Under the pieces are notes generated by a model, which worked only from the letters and a program-made list of their open reading frames with translations, had not been told where the DNA came from and ran no database searches. A stretch of DNA of 12,029 nt from Acetobacteraceae bacterium (GTDB lineage Bacteria; Pseudomonadota; Alphaproteobacteria; Acetobacterales; Acetobacteraceae), in the NCBI GenBank assembly GCA_947476855.1, contig CANJSR010000114.1:1-12029 (forward strand), in the 5' to 3' direction. The translations under genes were made by a program, and so were the position numbers. Below are positions 5,923 through 12,029 of this stretch, one piece after another. The stretch's first letter is position 1, and every line of letters begins with the position of its first letter.

Positions 5923-7377
5923 GTGCATGCAAATCCGGAACAATTGATGACGCTTGGGCGGCTCGCCTTCGCCCGCGGCGACCACGCGGCGGCCGAGGCG
6001 CATTTCAGCGCCGCCCGCGCCGCCGGCGCCGATGGGTTCGAGGTGCTGAACCACCTCGGCTTCCTCGCCCGCGAACGCGGCAACCCGGACGCGGCGGGGG
6101 ACCTGTATGCCGGCGCGCTGGAACACGCCCCCGCCGACGCGGCGACGCATGGCAACCTGGGCGATATCCGCCGGACCCAGGGCCGGATCGCCGAAGCCGT
6201 CGCCCTGTTCCGACGCGCCGCCGCCCTCGCGCCCGAACGGGCCGAAATGCAGGCAAATCTCGGCTCCGCCCTGCTGGCCGCCCGCCGGCCCGAAGCGGCC
6301 ATCGCCCCGCTGGAACGCGCCCTCGCGCTGGACCCGGGGATGATCGGCGCGCGCTCCGACCTCGCGGTCGTGCTCTGCGCGCTGAACCGCTACGACCAGG
6401 CCGCCGACCACTATCGCACCGCCTACCGGAGGGAGCCGGCGAACAACAACGCCCGCTACCTGGAGGCGCTGGCCCTTCTGGCGGTGGGCGACTTCGACAA
6501 TGGCTGGCGCAAGCACGAGTGCCGCTGGTACGCCGAACTCGGCCAGGGCCAGCGCGCGCGCTTCGAGCAGACGGGCTGGCTGGGCGAACCCGACGTCGCC
6601 GGCCGGACGATCCTGCTGCATGCCGAACAGGGGCTGGGGGACACGTTCCAGTTCGTCCGCTATGCCCCGCTGGTCGGCGCCCTGGGGGCGCGGGTGCTGC
6701 TGCACGTGCCGGCCGCCATCGCCCCCACCCTGGCCGCCATGCCGGGGATCGAGCGGGTCATTCCGTACGGCGAAGACCCGCCGGCGTTCGACACGCATTG
6801 CTCGCTCATGAGCCTGCCGCGCGCCTTCCGCACCGAGATCACCACCATCCCCGCGACAGTCCCCTACATAAATACGCCCCCCGACCGCGTGGCCGCGTGG
6901 CGGCAAAGGCTGGGGCCACGTGATGGCCGCAGGCGGGTGGCGATCGCCTGGTCGGGGTCGACGGCGCTGTGGAACCGGTCGATGCCTTTGGCCACCCTCG
7001 CCCCCCTGCTCGCCCGCCCCGACTGCGTTTTCCACGTGGCGCAGACCGACATCGCGGCCCCCGACCGCGCCACGCTGGCCGGACTGCCCCATGTCCTCGA
7101 TCACAGCGCCGCGCTGGGTGATTTCGCCGACACCGCGGCCCTGCTGGCGGCGATGGACCTGGTGATCTCGGTCGACACCGTGCTGGTGCATCTGGCCGGC
7201 GCGCTGGCCCGCCCGGTCTGGACGATGCTGCCCTTCGGCGCCGACTACCGCTGGATGAGCGGGACAGACGCCAGCCCGTGGTATCCAACCATGCGCCTGT
7301 TCCGCCAACCCGCCTTCGATGACTGGGACAGCGTGCTCGCCGCGATCGGACAGGCCCTGGACACCACGCCACCATGA
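5923..7377 (+). CDS. TPR protein with C-terminal GT9-like glycosyltransferase domain (paralogue 1)
   Basis: Protein of 484 aa joining about five TPRs (roughly 5-36, 38-71, 72-105, 106-139, 140-173) to a heptosyltransferase-like (GT9, GT-B fold) domain at about 195-480. Conserved blocks are ILLHAEQGLGD (230-240), where the Asp occupies the place of the catalytic Asp of WaaC-type enzymes; IAWSGS (341-346); ISVDTVLVHLAGAL (415-428); DYRWM; and the SPWYPTMRLFRQP tail. TPRs probably recruit a protein partner or acceptor. Compared with the two downstream paralogues, the loop after WSG is three residues shorter and reads STALWNRS, lacking the Pro, His and Asp of their P.H..D..RS motif. DTA.AHL has also become DTVLVHL. 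Activity may therefore be altered or lost. GTG 5923 follows GAGG. The gene starts 52 bases after the cytochrome stop, and its TGA overlaps the next ATG. Donor and acceptor cannot be inferred. Confidence 0.85.
   Translation: MHANPEQLMTLGRLAFARGDHAAAEAHFSAARAAGADGFEVLNHLGFLARERGNPDAAGDLYAGALEHAPADAATHGNLGDIRRTQGRIAEAVALFRRAAALAPERAEMQANLGSALLAARRPEAAIAPLERALALDPGMIGARSDLAVVLCALNRYDQAADHYRTAYRREPANNNARYLEALALLAVGDFDNGWRKHECRWYAELGQGQRARFEQTGWLGEPDVAGRTILLHAEQGLGDTFQFVRYAPLVGALGARVLLHVPAAIAPTLAAMPGIERVIPYGEDPPAFDTHCSLMSLPRAFRTEITTIPATVPYINTPPDRVAAWRQRLGPRDGRRRVAIAWSGSTALWNRSMPLATLAPLLARPDCVFHVAQTDIAAPDRATLAGLPHVLDHSAALGDFADTAALLAAMDLVISVDTVLVHLAGALARPVWTMLPFGADYRWMSGTDASPWYPTMRLFRQPAFDDWDSVLAAIGQALDTTPP
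7374..7377 (+). promoter_or_regulatory. ATGA stop/start overlap between paralogues 1 and 2
   Basis: The start ATG (7374-7376) of paralogue 2 overlaps the TGA (7375-7377) of paralogue 1. This arrangement is known to give translational coupling and near-equal expression. Confidence 0.85.
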
Positions 7378-8843
7378 CCACCTATGCCGACACCCTGGCC
7401 CAGCTTGCGCATGAGGCCTACCTGGCCGGCCAGCACGCGCAGGCCGAGGCCCTGCTGCGCCTGGTGATCGCCGAGGGCGGGCGGACGGCCCACGCGGTCT
7501 ATTTCCTCGGCCATCTCTGCTACCTCCAGGGCCGGCTGGACGAAGCGGCCTCGCACCTGAACGCCTCCCTCGCCCTCGAACCGAACAACGGCCACGCGCA
7601 TAACGACCTCGGAGAGACGCTGCGCGCGATGGGGCGGAACCAGGAGGCGATCCACCATCTGGAGCGCGCCGTGGCGCTGGCGCCGAAGCTCGCGCATGCC
7701 TACGGCAACCTCGCGGCGGCGCTGGTGGCGGCGGGGCGGCCGGCGGATGCGCTGAAATGGGCGCAGGAGTCGCTGTGGCGGGCGGAAGACAAGGCGGTGG
7801 CGCATTGCGACCTGGGCAGCGTGCTGGGGCGCCTGGGCCGGCACAAGGAAGCGCTGAAGCAATACGAACTCGCCCGCGCGATCCGCCCCGACGATCCCCG
7901 CGCGCGCTACTATGAAAGCCTGATGCGCCTGACCCTGGGCGAGATGCCCGCCGGCTGGGATGGCCACGAATCCCGCCTGTCGCTGCCGCTTGGATTCCTC
8001 GCCCGCCGCGTCGACACCCATCCCGCCTGGCGGGGAGAAACCGGCATCCAGGGTCGGGTGATCCTGCTGCACGCCGAACAGGGCCTCGGCGATACGCTGC
8101 AATTCGTCCGCTACGCGCCGCTGGTGGCCGAACACGGGGCGACGGTGCTGCTGGAGGTGCAACCCGGCCTCCGCCCCCTGCTGGAGGGGATGTCCGGCGT
8201 CGCCGCCGTCCACGAACAGGGCGACCCCCTGCCCCCCTACGAACTGCAATGCCCGCTCATGAGCCTGCCGGCCGCCTTCCGCACCAGCCTGGACACGATC
8301 CCCGCCAGCATCCCCTACCTGACGCCGCGCGCCGACCTGGCCGCCGCCTGGGGCAAGCGGCTCGGGACCTGGTCGAAGATGCGGATCGGGCTGGCCTGGT
8401 CGGGCAGCCCCGGCCATGCCAACGACACCAACCGTTCCGTCCCGCTGTCCCTGCTTGCCCCCCTTCTCGGCCGCCGGGATGTGGAGTGGCACGTCATCCA
8501 GCGCGACATCCGCGACACCGACCGCTCGGCGTTGGAGGAACAGGACGGGCTGACCGATCATTCCGCCGCTCTGACCGACTTCGCCGAGACCGCCGCCCTG
8601 GTGTCCCAGCTTGATCTCGTGATCGCGGTCGACACCGCGCTCGCCCACCTGACCGGCGCCCTGGGCAAGCCCGGCTGGATCATGCTGCCGCATGCCGCCG
8701 ACTGGCGCTGGATGACCGGACGGCCGGACTCGCCCTGGTATCCGACGCTGCGCCTGTTCCGCCAGCCGAAGCCGGGAGACTGGGAGAGCGTGACGCGGGA
8801 GATCGGGCGGCAGCTCGACCTGTGGGCGGTGCCGCACGGATGA
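7374..8843 (+). CDS. TPR protein with C-terminal GT9-like glycosyltransferase domain (paralogue 2)
   Basis: Protein of 489 aa with the same layout as its upstream neighbour: about five TPRs in residues 4-172 (for example DEAASHLNASLALEPNN and QEAIHHLERAVALAPKL), then a GT9-like GT-B domain. All signature blocks look intact: VILLHAEQGLGD (229-240), IGLAWSGSPGHANDTNRSVPL (338-358), IAVDTALAHLTGALGKP (around Asp420-His425), DWRWM and SPWYPTLRLFRQP. It probably transfers a sugar from a nucleotide donor to a protein or glycan in the cytosol, with TPRs providing the partner surface; this is inferred from domain families. Its start overlaps the preceding stop, and its own TGA overlaps the next ATG, so it is the middle of a coupled trio. 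Of the three, this copy has both a full TPR set and the complete donor-loop motif. Confidence 0.88.
   Translation: MTTYADTLAQLAHEAYLAGQHAQAEALLRLVIAEGGRTAHAVYFLGHLCYLQGRLDEAASHLNASLALEPNNGHAHNDLGETLRAMGRNQEAIHHLERAVALAPKLAHAYGNLAAALVAAGRPADALKWAQESLWRAEDKAVAHCDLGSVLGRLGRHKEALKQYELARAIRPDDPRARYYESLMRLTLGEMPAGWDGHESRLSLPLGFLARRVDTHPAWRGETGIQGRVILLHAEQGLGDTLQFVRYAPLVAEHGATVLLEVQPGLRPLLEGMSGVAAVHEQGDPLPPYELQCPLMSLPAAFRTSLDTIPASIPYLTPRADLAAAWGKRLGTWSKMRIGLAWSGSPGHANDTNRSVPLSLLAPLLGRRDVEWHVIQRDIRDTDRSALEEQDGLTDHSAALTDFAETAALVSQLDLVIAVDTALAHLTGALGKPGWIMLPHAADWRWMTGRPDSPWYPTLRLFRQPKPGDWESVTREIGRQLDLWAVPHG
8840..8843 (+). promoter_or_regulatory. ATGA stop/start overlap between paralogues 2 and 3
   Basis: ATG 8840-8842 overlaps TGA 8841-8843, repeating the junction design of the previous pair. 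This is the main reason to place the start of paralogue 3 here rather than at GTG 8822. Confidence 0.8.
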
Positions 8844-10102
8844 ACCAGGACCCGTTCATCCTGACGCTGGCCGAGGCCTGCGACGCGGCGATCGCCGACG
8901 GCCGGTACGCAGAGGCGGCGAACCTGCTGGGCTTCCTGATCGGCACCGGCGGCGATGGCGGGCTGAACCTCTATCTGCTGGGCCACGTCCAGTATGAATT
9001 GGGGGACTACGTGATGGCCGAGGCGGCCTTGCGCCTGTCGGTCGCGCTCGACCCCAGCCGGTCGGAGGCGTTCAACGACCTGGCCGCCGCCCTGTTCCGC
9101 CAGAACCGCGACGCGGAGGCGCTGACCTTCATCCGCCAAGCGCTGAAGCTGAACCCGCATATGCCGGAAGCGGAGGAGAGCGACAGCATCTGGCTGCTGC
9201 GCTACGGCCGGTTCCGGGAAGGCTGGCGCAAATACGAGGCCCGCTACCGGACCTCGGAAGGCCTGCCGCTGTCTCGGAACTTCCCCCAGCCGCAATGGAA
9301 GGGGGAGCCGATCCACGACCGCACGATCCTGCTGCACGCCGAACAGGGTTTCGGGGATGCGATCCAGTTCGCCCGCTACGCGCCGCTGGTCGCCGAACGC
9401 GGGGCGAAGGTGATCCTGGAGGTGCATCCCGGCCTCGCCACCACGCTGCGGACGCTGCCGGGCGTGTCCCAGTTGATCGAGCGGGGCGTACCCTTGCCCC
9501 CGTTCGACCTGCATTGCCCACTGGTCAGCCTGCCGCTCGCCTTCGGGACCGAGCTGGACAGCATCCCCGCCTCCATCCCCTATGTCGCGGCCGATCCCGC
9601 GCGGGTGTTCGCCTGGCGCAACCGGATCGGCCCGCGCCGCGTCATGCGCATCGGCGTCGCCTGGTCGGGCAACCCCGTGCACCGGGAGGACGCGCGCCGC
9701 TCGATCCCCCTTTCGCGCCTGGCCGGCCTGCTGCGCGACCGGCCGGACCGGGAGTTCCACGTGCTGCAGAATGACGTGCGGCAGGGCGACCGGGCGGCGC
9801 TGGCCGAACTGCCGCATCTGCGCGACCACAGCGCGCTGCTGCGGGATTTCGCCGATTCCGCCGCGCTGGTGTCGCTGATGGACGTGGTGATCACGGTCGA
9901 TACCGCGATCGCGCATCTGGCCGGGGCGATGGGCTGGCCGGTGTGGGTCATGCTGCCCGCGGTGCCGGACTGGCGCTGGATGCTGCACCGCGACGACAGC
10001 CCGTGGTACCCCTCGATGTGGCTGTTCCGCCAGACCCGGCGCGATGACTGGGACCCGGTGCTGATGGAGGTAGCGCGGCAGTTGGACGATATGCTTTCCT
10101 GA
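8840..10102 (+). CDS. TPR protein with C-terminal GT9-like glycosyltransferase domain (paralogue 3, short TPR region)
   Basis: Protein of 420 aa. Only about three TPRs are visible (roughly 6-40, 41-74 and 75-108), so the N-terminal part is about 65-70 residues shorter than in the two upstream copies. The GT9-like domain is complete: TILLHAEQGFGDAIQFARYAPL (from 162; Asp173), GVAWSGNPVHREDARRSIPL (around Trp275-Ser288), ITVDTAIAHLAGAM (Asp354-His359), DWRWM and SPWYPSMWLFRQ. The RYGRFREGWRKYEARYR linker joining TPRs to the catalytic part is shared with the paralogues. ATG 8840 was preferred over GTG 8822 because of the ATGA junction. It ends four bases before the helicase start. It probably acts together with the other two, either as separate transferases building one glycan or as a complex; this is inference. 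Confidence 0.87.
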   Translation: MNQDPFILTLAEACDAAIADGRYAEAANLLGFLIGTGGDGGLNLYLLGHVQYELGDYVMAEAALRLSVALDPSRSEAFNDLAAALFRQNRDAEALTFIRQALKLNPHMPEAEESDSIWLLRYGRFREGWRKYEARYRTSEGLPLSRNFPQPQWKGEPIHDRTILLHAEQGFGDAIQFARYAPLVAERGAKVILEVHPGLATTLRTLPGVSQLIERGVPLPPFDLHCPLVSLPLAFGTELDSIPASIPYVAADPARVFAWRNRIGPRRVMRIGVAWSGNPVHREDARRSIPLSRLAGLLRDRPDREFHVLQNDVRQGDRAALAELPHLRDHSALLRDFADSAALVSLMDVVITVDTAIAHLAGAMGWPVWVMLPAVPDWRWMLHRDDSPWYPSMWLFRQTRRDDWDPVLMEVARQLDDMLS

Positions 10103-10106
10103 CCGC

Positions 10107-12029
10107 ATGGCGGGAACATTACCGGAACCATTCGCAGGCTGGTTCGCAGCAAAGGGTTGGGCGCCCCGGGCGCACCAGTTGGCCATGCTGGACGCGGCAC
10201 GTGCCGGGGAAAGCGTCCTGCTGATCGCACCGACCGGCGGCGGCAAGACGCTGTCCGGCTTCCTCCCCAGCCTGCTCGCCCTGGCCGAGGTCCCTCCCCC
10301 CGGCCTGCACACACTTTACGTCAGCCCCCTGAAGGCCCTGGCGACCGACATCGCCCGCAACCTGCTGTCCCCCATCGAAGCCATGGGCCTGCCGATCCGG
10401 GTAGAGACCCGCACCGGCGACACCCCCGCCAACCGGCGCGCCCGCCAGAAGCAGGACCCGCCGCATATCCTGCTGACCACGCCCGAAAGCCTGGCGGTGC
10501 TGCTGAGCCTGCCCGACTCGCGGGCGATGTTCGCCGCCCTGCGCTGCATCGTGATGGATGAGGCCCATGCCCTCGCCGGCAACAAGCGCGGCGACCAACT
10601 GGCCTTGTGCGTGGCGCGCCTCGGCGTGCTCGCCCCCGGCCTGCGCCGCGTCGGGCTGTCGGCGACGGTGGCGCACCCGGCGGCGATCCAGGCCTATGTC
10701 GGCGCCTCCCGCGTGATCAGCGTGGCCGACGGCGCGCCCCCGGCTTTGTCGATGACCATCCCCGCCGGCCGCCTGTCCTGGTCCGGCCACATGGGCCTCG
10801 AGGCCGCGCCGCAGGTCATGGACCTGATCCGTGCCGCCGGCATGACCATCGTCTTCGTCAACACCCGCGCCCAGGCCGAACTGATGTTCCAGGCCCTGTG
10901 GAAGCTGAACGACCCGACCTTGCCGATCGCCCTGCACCACGGCTCCCTGGAAGTCGAGCAGCGCCGCAAGGTCGAAGCCGCGATGGCCGAGGGCCGGCTC
11001 CGCGCCGTCGTCGCCACATCCTCCCTCGACCTCGGGATCGACTGGGGCGGCGTCGACCAGGTGATCCAGGTCGGGGCGCCGAAGGGCGTCTCCCGCCTGC
11101 TGCAACGGGTCGGGCGGGCGAACCACCGGATGGATGAGGCATCCCGCGCCATCCTCGTCCCCGCCAACCGCTTCGAGGTCCTCGAATGCGAGGCCGCCAT
11201 GCTCGGCGTCACCGCCCGCGAACTCGACGGCGACCCGCCCCGACCAGGCGGGTTGGACGTGCTGGCGCAGCATCTGCTGGGCCTCGCCTGCGCCGAACCG
11301 TTCCGCCCCGATGATGTTTTCGCCGAGGTCACGACGGCGCAGCCCTATGCGGACCTGTCCCGGGAAGACTTCGACGACGTGGTGCGGTTCGTGGAGGACG
11401 GCGGCTACGCCCTGACCGCCTATGAGCAATGGCGGAAACTGTTCCGCGACAGTGAGGGCCTGGTGCATGTCCGGTCGCTCCGAATCGCCGCCCAGCACCG
11501 GATGAACATCGGCACCATCGTGGAAGCCCCGATGCTGAAAGTGCGCCTGGTCGGGCGCAAGCGCTTCGGCCCGGTGCTGGGGGAGATCGAGGAATACTTC
11601 GTCAACCTGCTCCGCCCCGGCGACACCTTCATGTTCGCCGGCCGCCTGCTGCGGTTCCTCCGCCTGCACGAGATGGCGGTGGAATGCGCCGAGGGCGGCG
11701 ACGGCGAACCCATGGTTCCGGCCTATGAGGGCGGGCGGCTGCCGCTGACGACCAACCTGGCCGACCGCGTGCGCGGCCTGTTGCAGGACCCGTCCCGCTG
11801 GGACCTGTTCCCCGAGCAGGTCCAGGAGTGGTTGCGGCTGCAACGCGCCGTCTCCCGCATGCCCGGACGGGCGGACCTGCTGGTGGAGACCTTTCCGCGT
11901 GGGGATCGCTGGTACCTGGTCGCCTATTGCTTCGAGGGCCGCAACGCCCACCAGACCCTGGGCATGCTGCTGACGCGGCGGATGGAACGGGCGGGCCTCG
12001 CGCCCTTGGGCTTCGTCGCCACCGACTAC
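10107..12029 (+). CDS. Ligase-associated DEXH-box DNA helicase, Lhr-type (partial, N-terminal 641 codons)
   Basis: ATP-dependent superfamily 2 helicase resembling the 'ligase-associated DNA damage response DEXH box helicase' family, a bacterial Lhr-core relative. Relatives are around 800 aa, so the C-terminus lies beyond the window. Motifs in order: PRAHQ (20-24, Q-motif-like), Walker A APTGGGKT (41-48), SPLKAL (motif Ia region), TTPESL, DEAH (151-154), SAT (185-187), IVFVNTRAQAE (motif IV region), VVATSSLDLGID (301-312) and the arginine-finger motif QRVGRANHR (333-341). An Lhr-like winged-helix and beta-rich part follows. In this family the gene usually sits beside an ATP-dependent DNA ligase, a ligase-associated exonuclease and a phosphoesterase; none is in view, but the right flank is unseen. 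ATG 10107 lies four bases after the preceding stop and lacks a clear Shine-Dalgarno sequence, so translation may depend on coupling. Confidence 0.92.
   Translation, partial: MAGTLPEPFAGWFAAKGWAPRAHQLAMLDAARAGESVLLIAPTGGGKTLSGFLPSLLALAEVPPPGLHTLYVSPLKALATDIARNLLSPIEAMGLPIRVETRTGDTPANRRARQKQDPPHILLTTPESLAVLLSLPDSRAMFAALRCIVMDEAHALAGNKRGDQLALCVARLGVLAPGLRRVGLSATVAHPAAIQAYVGASRVISVADGAPPALSMTIPAGRLSWSGHMGLEAAPQVMDLIRAAGMTIVFVNTRAQAELMFQALWKLNDPTLPIALHHGSLEVEQRRKVEAAMAEGRLRAVVATSSLDLGIDWGGVDQVIQVGAPKGVSRLLQRVGRANHRMDEASRAILVPANRFEVLECEAAMLGVTARELDGDPPRPGGLDVLAQHLLGLACAEPFRPDDVFAEVTTAQPYADLSREDFDDVVRFVEDGGYALTAYEQWRKLFRDSEGLVHVRSLRIAAQHRMNIGTIVEAPMLKVRLVGRKRFGPVLGEIEEYFVNLLRPGDTFMFAGRLLRFLRLHEMAVECAEGGDGEPMVPAYEGGRLPLTTNLADRVRGLLQDPSRWDLFPEQVQEWLRLQRAVSRMPGRADLLVETFPRGDRWYLVAYCFEGRNAHQTLGMLLTRRMERAGLAPLGFVATDY

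Noticed and set aside
8822..8839. GTG 8822 as the start of paralogue 3
   Set aside because: ATG 8840 forms the same ATGA overlap as the previous junction, and the six extra residues add nothing recognisable.
1..12029. Insertion sequences, CRISPR arrays, toxin-antitoxin pairs, phage genes
   Set aside because: I looked for transposase motifs, terminal inverted repeats with target duplications, regularly spaced repeats and small paired genes, and found none.

Overview
The window is very GC-rich and densely coded, with codon use and gene families typical of an alphaproteobacterium. A Rhodospirillales/Acetobacteraceae-type host is my best guess: it has TPR-glycosyltransferase tandems, a cytochrome c2-like protein, a lone RmlC-type epimerase and a ligase-associated Lhr-type helicase. 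The taxonomic call is inference from gene content and composition only.

Left part (1-4441, minus strand). Three genes read leftwards. First is a secreted repeat protein of about 822 aa with three 'GPW' beta modules, an exact 26-residue Tyr/Gly repeat and a low-complexity tail. Eleven bases after its stop comes a CPA1-type Na+/H+ antiporter. After 97 bases follows the N-terminal 188 codons of a duplicated-type ABC permease (NitT/TauT-like anion transporter), which runs off the left edge.

Divergent region (4442-4867). This 426-base gap separates the minus- and plus-strand blocks. It holds a perfect 16-bp inverted repeat with a 5-base loop, a short direct repeat, and the strong ribosome binding site of the next gene. 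I see no gene in it.

Right part (4868-12029, plus strand). In order: an RmlC-type sugar-nucleotide 3,5-epimerase (GTG start), a small periplasmic class I cytochrome c, three consecutive paralogous proteins that join N-terminal TPRs to a C-terminal GT9-like (heptosyltransferase-like) domain, and the first 641 codons of a ligase-associated DEXH helicase. The three glycosyltransferase-like genes are linked by two ATGA stop/start overlaps, and the helicase starts 4 bases after the third, so at least these four are probably one transcript. The epimerase and the three TPR-GT proteins suggest a surface-glycan or protein-glycosylation function. The cytochrome and helicase look like unrelated passengers.

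The most noteworthy points are the coupled trio of TPR-GT paralogues with differing TPR number, the degenerate donor-loop motif in the first of them, and the exact 26-residue repeat of the secreted protein. I saw no mobile element, CRISPR array, tRNA or rRNA.
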